Part shown: positions 14,613 through 21,672 of the stretch, in pieces
Position numbering within the stretch: position 1 is the first letter of the stretch
Layout of the letters: every line of letters begins with the position of its first letter
Source of the DNA: Lachnospiraceae bacterium
GTDB taxonomy: Bacteria; Bacillota; Clostridia; Lachnospirales; Lachnospiraceae
Direction of reading: 5' to 3'
DNA length: 42,329 bases
Assembly (NCBI GenBank): GCA_017513125.1
Contig: JAFWDI010000004.1
Location: 1 to 42,329, forward strand
The notes under the pieces: model-generated
Told to the model about the DNA's origin: nothing
What the model saw: only the letters and a program-made list of their open reading frames with translations
Databases searched by the model: none
Translations under genes and position numbers: made by a program

Positions 14613-15236
14613 ATGCGTATGAAAAACAGATCGGTTTTCCTGAAAATTGCCGTGACCCTGCTGTGTGCCGCGGTCATGATGACGGGCCTGGCGGGTTGTA
14701 TCCGGGTGAACGTAAATGTGGCGGACGACGAAGCGGAAGAAGACCACATCACGACGCCGGAGGATATCGAGAGCATGGTGGACGGCATCGATTCGGCGTT
14801 TACCGCGGAATTTTACGCGTCGAATGATTATTATAAGGTAACGATGCCGATGGAGTGGTATGACCGCGTCGAGGTGGAAGAGGTCGACGGCGACGCGGCG
14901 GCGGAGCGCGGCGCGGTGGATACGGTCTCATTTTACAGCACGGTCTGCAAGGAAGCGGGTGACGGCGGCCACATCGCGACGATCGTCCTCTCGGAGGAGC
15001 TTCCGGAGGCGCTCGAGTATATTCCCGGAGAAGCCATCGGCGTGATCACCGAGGCGTCGAGCGGACGTACATTGAACGTCTGGGTCGAGTATCCGTCGGA
15101 TGTTCAGGGCGGACCTGACACGATGGACGAGTATGCGGAGCTCTCTGAGGGTCGCGGCACGCTCGCCGAGACCTTCGAGCCCGCTGAGGGCTGGACGCTC
15201 GAGCGCATGACCCTCGAAGAGATGATGGCGGAATGA
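14613..15236 (+). CDS. Predicted lipoprotein of unknown function
   Basis: The ATG at 14613 follows CGGAGGA; the 207-residue product starts with a basic region, a hydrophobic core and the lipobox L-A-G-C, so it is exported and lipid-anchored. The mature part is acidic (VADDEAEEDHITTPEDIES) with no family that I recognise; Y/W-rich segments such as NDYYKVTMPMEWYDRV suggest a compact beta-rich domain. TATAAT at 14563-14568 gives a likely -10. It sits between a terminator and an unrelated reductase gene. Confidence 0.8.
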   Translation: MRMKNRSVFLKIAVTLLCAAVMMTGLAGCIRVNVNVADDEAEEDHITTPEDIESMVDGIDSAFTAEFYASNDYYKVTMPMEWYDRVEVEEVDGDAAAERGAVDTVSFYSTVCKEAGDGGHIATIVLSEELPEALEYIPGEAIGVITEASSGRTLNVWVEYPSDVQGGPDTMDEYAELSEGRGTLAETFEPAEGWTLERMTLEEMMAE

Positions 15237-15317
15237 CCGCAGCGGAACGATAACAGCTGACGGAAACAGAGAAGGACCCGGCCGGGACATTGTCCGGATC
15301 ATTACCAGGAGGTTTTT

Positions 15318-15935
15318 ATGAAGAATAAGAAAGCGATGTACAACATCACTTACGGCCTGTTCGTGCTCACCGCGAAAGACGGGGAGAAAGATAACGGCTG
15401 CATCGTGAACACCGTCGTGCAGGTCACGACCGAGCCGAACCGCATTACGGTCGCGGTAAATAAGAAGAATTACACTCATGACATGATCCTGAAGACCGGC
15501 GAGTTCAATGTCTCGATGCTCACCGAAAAGGCGAAATTCGACACGTTTAAGCACTGGGGCTTCCAGAGCGGCCGGGACGTGGATAAGATGGAAGAGATCA
15601 CGATCGCGCGGGCGGATAACGGCATCGTGTATGTGGCCGAGGAGACGAACGCGTATATTTCGTGCAAGGTCGTCACCGCGACGGATCTGGGCACGCACAC
15701 GCTGTTCCTCTGCGACGTGACCGACGGTGACGTGCTCTCGGACGATCCTTCCGTGAGCTACGCGTTTTATCAGGCGAACATTAAGGCGAAGCCGGCGCCC
15801 GCGGCCGAGAAGAAAAAGGGCTGGGTCTGCACGGTGTGCGGCTACATCTACGAGGGCGACCCGCTGCCCGCGGATTTCATCTGCCCGTGGTGCAAGCACC
15901 CGGCGTCGGATTTCGTGCCGCTGGATGAGGCGTAA
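15318..15935 (+). CDS. Flavin reductase-rubredoxin fusion (high molecular weight rubredoxin type)
   Basis: A 205-residue protein. Residues 1 to about 155 are a flavin-reductase-like FMN-binding split barrel (MYNITYGLFVLTAKDG, then NGCIVNTVVQVT). An Ala/Pro/Lys linker leads to a rubredoxin domain at 168-205, with ligands Cys171, Cys174, Cys189 and Cys192. The gap between the Cys pairs is only 14 residues, nearer to rubrerythrin-type than to classical rubredoxins. Such proteins pass electrons from NADH oxidoreductases to oxygen- or NO-reducing flavodiiron proteins in anaerobes, or act as reductases themselves. The ribosome site is AGGAGG. The next gene on the same strand is a nitroreductase. 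Confidence 0.92.
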   Translation: MKNKKAMYNITYGLFVLTAKDGEKDNGCIVNTVVQVTTEPNRITVAVNKKNYTHDMILKTGEFNVSMLTEKAKFDTFKHWGFQSGRDVDKMEEITIARADNGIVYVAEETNAYISCKVVTATDLGTHTLFLCDVTDGDVLSDDPSVSYAFYQANIKAKPAPAAEKKKGWVCTVCGYIYEGDPLPADFICPWCKHPASDFVPLDEA

Positions 15936-16018
15936 AATGCCCCGCCGGCTGCCGGACCCGGACCGTCCGCTGCCTGTATCATATATCGGCGGATCATGTA
16001 TCGAAAGGAGAGAAGTTT

Positions 16019-16555
16019 ATGGAGTATACTGACATCCTGAATGAGCGAAAGAGCATCCGTGCCTATGACGCATCGAAGAAGGTCACCGCGGAGCAGGTAA
16101 AGGAGATGGTCGAGGCGGCCATCATGGCACCGTCGTGGAAGAACTTCCAGTCCTCCCGCTATTACGCGGCGCTCTCGGATGAGATGATCGCGAAAGTGGC
16201 GTCGGAATGCCTGCCGGAGTTTAACGCGAGAAGCACTCAGGGCGCGGCTTACATAGTCACGACGTTCGTGAAGGGCCAGGCCGGCCATAATATGGAGGGC
16301 GTCCCGGACAATGAACTCGGAGACTGCTGGGGCTGCTACGACGCGGGTCTGCATAATGAGAACCTGGTCCTGAAGGCGACCGAGCTCGGACTCGGAACCC
16401 TGATCATGGGCATCCGCGACGAGGCTGCCTGCCGCCGGGTGTTCGCGATCCCTGAGGAGGAGACGATCATGGCTGTGATCGCGGTCGGATATCCCGCCCA
16501 GGAGCCGCCGAGACGTCCCAGAAAGACGCCGGAGGAGATTCTGAAAGTGTTCTGA
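16019..16555 (+). CDS. Nitroreductase-family flavoprotein
   Basis: A 178-residue FMN-dependent NAD(P)H oxidoreductase. The family's N-terminal pattern R-x-S-I-R-x-Y (ERKSIRAYD) binds FMN phosphate, followed by APSWKNFQSSRYY and the C-terminal GLGTLIMG and IAVGYP stretches. These cytosolic enzymes reduce nitro groups, quinones or flavins. The gene has an AAAGGAG site and ends before a bidirectional terminator. With the flavin reductase-rubredoxin upstream it makes a small redox group; the natural substrate is unknown. Confidence 0.92.
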   Translation: MEYTDILNERKSIRAYDASKKVTAEQVKEMVEAAIMAPSWKNFQSSRYYAALSDEMIAKVASECLPEFNARSTQGAAYIVTTFVKGQAGHNMEGVPDNELGDCWGCYDAGLHNENLVLKATELGLGTLIMGIRDEAACRRVFAIPEEETIMAVIAVGYPAQEPPRRPRKTPEEILKVF

Positions 16556-16604
16556 GAATAAGAACGCCGCGGCGGGAGAGTCTGTTGCGGAAAGAAAAAC
16601 ATGA

Positions 16605-16635
16605 AAAACGCGGAGGGTCATTCCCTCCGCGTTTT
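16605..16635. terminator. Bidirectional terminator between nitroreductase and the Rrf2 regulator
   Basis: AAAACGCGGAGGG (16605-16617) pairs perfectly with CCCTCCGCGTTTT (16623-16635) around TCATT, giving T-tracts on both strands. Confidence 0.92.
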
Positions 16636-16669
16636 GCGGTCATATTAAGACCGGCGCCTTCGGCGCATG

Positions 16670-17104
16670 TCATATCACATAATCATACGTCTCGCGCCCG
16701 TTCGCGGCCAGATCCTCGATCGTATATTTCGAGAAGAACTCGCGGACGACCTGTTCGAACTCCTGCCACATGGGCAGTGTGGAACAGCTCAGCTCTCTGG
16801 GGCAGCTCACTGCGTCCGGACCGAGGCAGGAGACCGCGGCCAGCCCGTTATTCTCGGTCAGGCTGATAACGTCCCAGGCGGTGATCTGCGAGGCCGGCCG
16901 GTTCAGCATGTAGCCGCCGCCCTTTCCGCGCAGTCCCAGCAGAAATTTCTCCTTTACCAGCACTTTCAGGACCGATTCCAGATATTTTTCGGAGATCTCC
17001 TGGCGTTCGGCGATCTCTTTCAGCGGAATGTATTTCCCGTTCTGGTGCTGCGCCAGGTCGACCATGACCCGGAGCGCATATCTTCCTTTCGTAGAAATGA
17101 TCAT
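16670..17104 (-). CDS. Rrf2-family regulator, IscR-like with three cluster cysteines
   Basis: The start chosen is the ATG at 17104 after GGGAAGGAA, giving the standard MIISTKGRYALRVMVDLA opening; a longer frame to 17164 has no ribosome site and overlaps the promoter. The 144-residue protein has the winged helix (IAERQEISEKYLESVLKVL, then KGGGYMLNRP) and three cysteines at 93, 101 and 107, close to the E. coli IscR cluster ligands 92, 98 and 104. It therefore probably senses Fe-S cluster supply; a CymR-like cysteine sensor would lack these cysteines. It faces cysK, and the operator shared by the cysK and iscS promoters makes both likely targets. Confidence 0.92.
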   Translation of the reverse strand: MIISTKGRYALRVMVDLAQHQNGKYIPLKEIAERQEISEKYLESVLKVLVKEKFLLGLRGKGGGYMLNRPASQITAWDVISLTENNGLAAVSCLGPDAVSCPRELSCSTLPMWQEFEQVVREFFSKYTIEDLAANGRETYDYVI

Positions 17105-17163
17105 ACTGATTCCTTCCCGTGGGTGCCGCATTGAATGCGGAATTACTTTCGGAATGTAAACCA

Positions 17164-17193
17164 ATTATACAGGGGGGTAAATTGGATTTTCAA
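17164..17193 (-). promoter_or_regulatory. Promoter of the Rrf2 regulator
   Basis: On the minus strand TTGAAA (17193-17188), 18-base spacer, TATAAT (17169-17164). CCAATT and AATTGG flank the -10 as an inverted repeat. Confidence 0.7.
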
Positions 17194-17214
17194 TACTTTT
17201 TCCGAAAAAACCTG

Positions 17215-17243
17215 TTGACAATGCGTTTGATGGGTTATATAGT
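17215..17243 (+). promoter_or_regulatory. cysK promoter
   Basis: TTGACA (17215-17220), 17-base spacer, TATAGT (17238-17243). The Rrf2-type operator begins about where transcription would start. Confidence 0.85.
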
Positions 17244-17249
17244 GTTGCC

Positions 17250-17298
17250 ATAAACCGAATAAACCTACGGAATAAGTGGGTATATAAAACCGGTTTAT
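17250..17298. promoter_or_regulatory. Probable Rrf2/IscR operator at cysK
   Basis: The 25-bp core at 17259-17283 reads ATAAACCTAC-N7-GTGGGTAT. Its reverse complement matches the iscS operator at 19782-19806 at all 18 non-spacer positions. Further ATAAACC/GGTTTAT half-sites are at 17250-17256 and 17292-17298, the latter within the palindrome AAACCGGTTT. Confidence 0.75.
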
Positions 17299-17359
17299 AC
17301 ATTATGACCGAAACGAAAACAATGATAAGAAACGCATTGAAAAGAGAAGGAGAAGAAAC

Positions 17360-18292
17360 ATGAGTAAGATCTACACATCCGCTGATCAGCTGATCGGAAA
17401 GACCCCGCTGCTGGAGCTCGTCGGGCTCGAGAGAGAGTACGGCCTTGAGGCTAAGGTCATCGCGAAGCTGGAGTATTTTAATCCTGCCGGTTCCGTGAAA
17501 GACCGTATCGCGAAGGCGATGATCGACGACGCCGAGGCGAAGGGACTTCTGACTCCGGACTCTGTGATCATCGAGCCGACTTCCGGAAACACCGGTATCG
17601 GTCTGGCTTCCGTCGCGGCGGCGCGCGGATACCGCATCATCATCGTGATGCCCGAGACCATGAGCGTGGAGCGCAGACAGCTGATGAAAGCCTACGGCGC
17701 CGAGCTGGTCCTGACCGACGGGTCGAAGGGCATGAAGGGCGCGATCGAGAAAGCGGATGAGCTGGCGGCCGAGACTCCGAACTCGTTCATTCCCGGACAG
17801 TTCGTGAATCCCGCGAACCCCGCATATCATAAAGCCACGACCGGCCCCGAGATTTGGCAAGACACGGACGGGAAAGTGGATATCTTCGTCGCGGGCGTCG
17901 GCACCGGCGGAACGATCACCGGCGTGGGCGAATATCTGAAAGAGCAGAATGAAAACGTGAAGGTCGTGGCTGTGGAGCCCGCTTCCTCGCCGGTCCTGAG
18001 CACGGGCAATGCCGGCTCCCATAAGATCCAGGGCATCGGCGCCGGTTTCGTCCCGGATGTGCTGAACACCTCGGTCTATGACGAGATCATCCCCGTCGAG
18101 AATGACGACGCGTTCGCGTTCGGAAAGGCGGTCGGAAGGACCGCGGGTGTCCTCGTGGGCATTTCGTCCGGCGCCGCGGTGAAGGCGGCTGTCGATCTGG
18201 CGAAGCGGCCCGAGAATAAGGGAAAGAACATCGTCGTGCTGCTTCCCGATACCGGCGACCGTTATCTGTCGACTCCGCTGTTTGCAGAGTAG
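17360..18292 (+). CDS. cysK: Cysteine synthase A (O-acetylserine sulfhydrylase)
   Basis: The 310-residue PLP enzyme makes cysteine from O-acetylserine and sulfide. The PLP lysine is Lys47 in NPAGSVKDR; the phosphate and substrate loops PTSGNTG and [12 protein letters not shown] are intact, and the C-terminal SSGAA and PDTGDRYLS segments are standard. The ribosome site is AGAAGGAGAAG. The TAG stop (18290-18292) is inside the left arm of the hairpin repeat element that separates cysK from the sulfhydrylase gene. Control by the IscR-like regulator is predicted from the operator in its leader. Confidence 0.97.
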   Translation: MSKIYTSADQLIGKTPLLELVGLEREYGLEAKVIAKLEYFNPAGSVKDRIAKAMIDDAEAKGLLTPDSVIIEPTSGNTGIGLASVAAARGYRIIIVMPETMSVERRQLMKAYGAELVLTDGSKGMKGAIEKADELAAETPNSFIPGQFVNPANPAYHKATTGPEIWQDTDGKVDIFVAGVGTGGTITGVGEYLKEQNENVKVVAVEPASSPVLSTGNAGSHKIQGIGAGFVPDVLNTSVYDEIIPVENDDAFAFGKAVGRTAGVLVGISSGAAVKAAVDLAKRPENKGKNIVVLLPDTGDRYLSTPLFAE

Positions 18293-18423
18293 GCGAAAAC
18301 ATCAGTTTTCGCCGGATCGAAATGGCGCGTTCGCGCAGAGCGCGAATGCGTCCGCCAAAGGCGGACCGCGAGCCGGTGTCCTTGCCGGCAAGCGGCCCCG
18401 GAGTAGGCGAAAACATCAGTTTT
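18287..18423. repeat. Hairpin-rich repeat element A, bounded by a 23-bp direct repeat
   Basis: An exact 23-bp direct repeat occurs at 18287-18309 and 18401-18423. Between lies a chain of hairpins: GGCGAAAAC-ATCA-GTTTTCGCC (18292-18313), then one built on CGCGTTCGCGC/GCGCGAATGCG, then GTCCGCC-AAA-GGCGGAC, then GCCGG/CCGGC. The element replaces the whole intergenic space, from the cysK stop to the ribosome site of the next gene. Element B at 21501 has the same order of parts. Confidence 0.8.
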
Positions 18424-18442
18424 TTAAAGGAGAATCACGATC

Positions 18443-19726
18443 ATGAGCAAGTATCGTTTTGAGACACTGCAGCTTCACGTGGGCCAGGAGCAGCCCGATT
18501 CGGCGACCGACGCGAGAGCGGTCCCGATCTACCAGACCACGTCCTATGTTTTCCATAATTCCGAGCACGCCGCGGCGCGCTTCGGTCTCGCGGACGCCGG
18601 CAATATTTACGGCCGGCTGACGAACTCCACGCAGGGAGTCTTCGAGGACCGCGTGGCGGCGCTGGAAGGAGGCGTGGCCGGTCTGGCCGTCGCCTCCGGC
18701 GCCGCGGCCATCACCTATGCGATCCAGGCGGCCGCGGCCAACGGCGGGCACATCGTCGCGCAGAAGACCATCTACGGCGGCAGCTATAACCTTCTGGCGC
18801 ATACATTGCCCCAGTACGGGATCCGCACGACGTTCGTCGACGCGCATGACCTCGCTGCGGTCGAGGGTGCGATCGAAGAGGATACCCGCGCAGTTTATCT
18901 CGAGACGCTCGGAAACCCGAACAGCGATATCCCGGATATCGAAGCGGTCGCGGAGATCGCGCACCGGCACGGGCTTCCGGTGATCATCGACAATACATTC
19001 GGAACGCCCTATCTGATCCGTCCCATCGAGTACGGGGCAGACGTCGTCGTGCACTCCGCGACGAAGTTCCTGGGCGGTCACGGAACCTCGCTCGGCGGCG
19101 TGATCGTGGACTCCGGAAAGTTCGACTGGGCGGCCTCCGGAAAGTATCCGAATATCGCCGACGCGAACCCCAGTTATCACGGCGTTTCGTTCGTTGCGGC
19201 AGCGGGCCCCGCCGCATTCGTGACCTATATCCGCGCGATCCTTCTGCGTGACACGGGTGCGTGCATTTCTCCATTCAATGCGTTTCTTCTGCTTCAGGGC
19301 GTCGAGACTCTCTCCCTGCGCCTGGAGCGCCACGCAGAGAACACGAAGAAGGTCGTGGAATACCTCGCCGCGCATCCGCTGGTGGAAAAGGTGAATCACC
19401 CCTCTCTGCCCGACCATCCGGACCATGCGCTTTACGAGAAGTATTTCCCGAACGGCGGGGCCTCCATCTTCACGTTCGAGATCAAGGGCGGTAAGGACGC
19501 GGCATGGAAGTTTATCGACGCGCTGCAGATCTTCTCGCTGCTGGCCAATGTCGCGGACGTGAAGAGCCTGGTCATCCACCCGGCGTCGACGACGCACTCG
19601 CAGCTGACGGAAGAGGAGCTGCTGGACCAGGGCATCACGCCGGGCACCATCCGCCTGTCGATCGGTACGGAGCATATCGACGACATCATCGAGGATCTCG
19701 AAGCCGGATTTGCGGCAGTGAAGTGA
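18443..19726 (+). CDS. metY: O-acetylhomoserine sulfhydrylase (Cys/Met metabolism PLP enzyme)
   Basis: The 427-residue length and sequence match O-acetylhomoserine aminocarboxypropyltransferase, which makes homocysteine from O-acetylhomoserine and sulfide, as opposed to the shorter MetB/MetC (about 380). The PLP lysine is in VVHSATKFLGGHGTSLGG; other marks are YGRLTNSTQ, ETLGNPNSDIPD and the C-terminal HPASTTHSQL and RLSIGTEH segments. AAAGGAG precedes the ATG. It follows cysK on the same strand across repeat element A, so both sulfide-consuming enzymes may share the cysK promoter. Confidence 0.95.
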   Translation: MSKYRFETLQLHVGQEQPDSATDARAVPIYQTTSYVFHNSEHAAARFGLADAGNIYGRLTNSTQGVFEDRVAALEGGVAGLAVASGAAAITYAIQAAAANGGHIVAQKTIYGGSYNLLAHTLPQYGIRTTFVDAHDLAAVEGAIEEDTRAVYLETLGNPNSDIPDIEAVAEIAHRHGLPVIIDNTFGTPYLIRPIEYGADVVVHSATKFLGGHGTSLGGVIVDSGKFDWAASGKYPNIADANPSYHGVSFVAAAGPAAFVTYIRAILLRDTGACISPFNAFLLLQGVETLSLRLERHAENTKKVVEYLAAHPLVEKVNHPSLPDHPDHALYEKYFPNGGASIFTFEIKGGKDAAWKFIDALQIFSLLANVADVKSLVIHPASTTHSQLTEEELLDQGITPGTIRLSIGTEHIDDIIEDLEAGFAAVK

Positions 19727-19754
19727 AGAGATTTCCTTTTACCTTAAAAACCCA

Positions 19755-19783
19755 TTGACACGGTAGGTTAGACCTCCTATAAT
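19755..19783 (+). promoter_or_regulatory. iscS promoter
   Basis: TTGACA (19755-19760), 17-base spacer, TATAAT (19778-19783): a perfect consensus promoter, so strong repression would be needed to regulate it. Confidence 0.9.
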
Positions 19784-19814
19784 ACCCACAGGTTAAGTAG
19801 GTTTATAGGAGGTC
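19771..19814. promoter_or_regulatory. Rrf2/IscR-type operator within a 44-bp interrupted palindrome
   Basis: ATACCCAC-N7-GTAGGTTTAT at 19782-19806 overlaps the -10 and repeats the cysK operator. Around it, GACCTCCTATAA (19771-19782) and TTATAGGAGGTC (19803-19814) form a perfect 12-bp inverted repeat; its right arm is the ribosome binding site of iscS. A third half-site, GTAGGTTA, lies in the promoter spacer at 19763-19770. Confidence 0.75.
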
Positions 19815-19823
19815 TTTTCTGTT

Positions 19824-21011
19824 ATGGACAAGATGATCTATCTGGATAATGCCGCGACCACAGCGGTCCGGCCCGAAGTTCTCGAGGCGATGCGGCCGTT
19901 TTACGAAGCGGATTACGCGAACCCTTCGAGCGCCTATGCGTTCGCGGGAAAGACCGCCGCGCGGGTGGAAGAGGCCCGTGAGACGATCGCCGCGTTCCTG
20001 AACGCCGCGCCCGAAGAGATATTCTTCACCGGCGGCGGAAGCGAGTCGGATAACTGGGCGCTGAAGGGCATCACGGACGCAATGGCCGTGAAGGGGAACC
20101 ATATCATCACGACGAAGATCGAGCACCACGCGATCCTGCACACCGCGCAGTATCTGGAGAAGCACGGCGTCGAGGTGACGTACCTGGACGTGGACGCGGA
20201 CGGGAAAGTCGATCCCGCCGCGCTGGAGGCGGCCATCCGCCCGGAGACCGTTCTGGTCTCGGTCATGTTCGCAAACAATGAGATCGGCACGATCGAGCCG
20301 GTAAAGGAGCTGGCGGCGGTCGCCCACGCGCACGGCGTGCTGTTCCACACGGACGCTGTCCAGGCGTTCGGGCATGTGCCGATCGACGTGAAGGAGCTGG
20401 GCATTGACCTGATGAGCGCGAGCGCGCATAAGCTGAACGGCCCGAAGGGCGTCGGTCTGCTGTATATCCGCAAGGGCATCCGGATCGAGTCCTTCGTGCA
20501 CGGCGGGGCGCAGGAGCGCGGGAAGCGCGCCGGCACGACGAACGCGCCCGGCATCGTCGGCTTCGGAAAGGCTGTGGAGCTCGCCCGGGAGACGCTGGCG
20601 GAGCGCGCGGCGTACGAGACCGGTCTGCGCGACCGGCTGATCGGCCGCGTGCTGGCGGAGATTCCTTACGCGCGCCTGAACGGGCACCGCACCGACCGCC
20701 TCCCGAACAATGCCAACTTCTGCTTCCGCTTCATCGAGGGCGAGTCGCTGCTGATCCTGCTGGACCGCGCGGGCATCTGCGGGTCGAGCGGATCCGCCTG
20801 CACATCGGGATCGCTGGATCCTTCGCACGTGCTGCTGGCGATCGGACTGCCGCATGAGATCGCGCACGGGTCGCTGCGGCTGACACTGTCCGAGGAGACA
20901 ACGGAAGAGGAGATCGACTATACGGTCGACGAATTAAAAAAGATCGTGGAGCGGCTGCGCATGATGTCGCCGCTGTACGAAGATTTCAGGAAGAAGCATC
21001 CGGAGGGCTGA
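19824..21011 (+). CDS. iscS: Cysteine desulfurase (IscS/NifS type)
   Basis: The 395-residue class V PLP enzyme removes sulfur from cysteine as a persulfide. The opening MIYLDNAATT, PLP His in KIEHHAIL, PLP Lys in SASAHKLNGPKG (about residue 207) and catalytic loop GSSGSACTSGSLDPSHVL (Cys about 329) are all intact; the long loop marks group I. The AGGAGG site is 11 bases from the ATG. iscU follows 28 bases later. Sulfur acceptors present in the window are IscU (clusters) and MnmA (tRNA). Confidence 0.97.
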   Translation: MDKMIYLDNAATTAVRPEVLEAMRPFYEADYANPSSAYAFAGKTAARVEEARETIAAFLNAAPEEIFFTGGGSESDNWALKGITDAMAVKGNHIITTKIEHHAILHTAQYLEKHGVEVTYLDVDADGKVDPAALEAAIRPETVLVSVMFANNEIGTIEPVKELAAVAHAHGVLFHTDAVQAFGHVPIDVKELGIDLMSASAHKLNGPKGVGLLYIRKGIRIESFVHGGAQERGKRAGTTNAPGIVGFGKAVELARETLAERAAYETGLRDRLIGRVLAEIPYARLNGHRTDRLPNNANFCFRFIEGESLLILLDRAGICGSSGSACTSGSLDPSHVLLAIGLPHEIAHGSLRLTLSEETTEEEIDYTVDELKKIVERLRMMSPLYEDFRKKHPEG

Positions 21012-21039
21012 AGCCGCCGGCGAAGCGAAAGGAAGAAAT

Positions 21040-21498
21040 ATGAGTCAGGTAACGGAATACAGCGAGAAGGTCATGGATCATTTCATGAACCCGCGGAACG
21101 TCGGTGAGATCGAGAACGCGAGCGGCGTCGGCACCGTGGGCAATGCCAAGTGCGGCGACATCATGCGCATGTACCTCGACATCGACGACGAGGGCGTGAT
21201 CCGCGACTGTAAATTTAAGACGTTCGGCTGCGGCGCGGCGGTCGCCACGAGCAGCATGGCCACGGAGCTGGTCATCGGAAAGACCGTGCAGGAGGCGCTT
21301 CAGGTCACAAATAAAGCGGTGATGGAGGCGCTCGACGGTCTTCCGAAGATCAAGATCCACTGCTCGCTGCTGGCGGAGCAGGCGATCCACGCGGCGCTGT
21401 GGGATTACGCGGAGAAGCACGGGATTACGATCGAGGGTCTGGATCCGCCGGTGAACGATATCGAGGAGACGGAGGAGTATTACAGGATGGGGGAGTGA
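21040..21498 (+). CDS. iscU: Fe-S cluster scaffold IscU/NifU N-terminal type
   Basis: The 152-residue scaffold has the three conserved cluster cysteines, in NAKCGD (Cys38), FGCGAAVA and KIHCSLLAEQAI. The Asp after the first Cys, important for cluster release, is present. It is the isc type (no SufU insertion seen). Clusters are built here from IscS sulfur and iron before transfer to clients. It closes the two-gene unit and is followed directly by hairpin repeat element B, which could end or stabilise the transcript. Confidence 0.95.
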   Translation: MSQVTEYSEKVMDHFMNPRNVGEIENASGVGTVGNAKCGDIMRMYLDIDDEGVIRDCKFKTFGCGAAVATSSMATELVIGKTVQEALQVTNKAVMEALDGLPKIKIHCSLLAEQAIHAALWDYAEKHGITIEGLDPPVNDIEETEEYYRMGE

Positions 21499-21500
21499 GC

Positions 21501-21627
21501 GGAGGAGAAAACATCGGTTTTCTCTGGAGCGATATGGCATGTGCCGGCGAAGCCGGGACATGTCCGCCGAAGGCGGATCACGGCGCGAACCACAAGTTCG
21601 CGCGTGACCCAGGAGGAGAACGCATCA
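21501..21627. repeat. Hairpin-rich repeat element B
   Basis: The order of parts matches element A: GAGAAAAC-ATCG-GTTTTCTC (21505-21524), GGAGCGATATGGC, a hairpin with CCGGC-GAAG-CCGG, GTCCGCC-GAA-GGCGGA, then GCGCGAAC/GTTCGCGC, closing with GGAGGAGAA as at its start. The arms have changed while pairing is kept, as expected for a selected RNA or mobile hairpin. Confidence 0.75.
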
Positions 21628-21636
21628 AACACCAAA

Positions 21637-21672
21637 TAAAAAACGGGGACCGTCTCATGACGGTCCCTGTTT
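21637..21672 (-). terminator. Terminator of the URO-D family gene, overlapping its stop
   Basis: On the minus strand AAACAGGGACCGTC pairs with GACGGTCCCCGTTT around the TGA stop, followed by T6. There is one non-pairing position in the lower stem. Confidence 0.85.
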
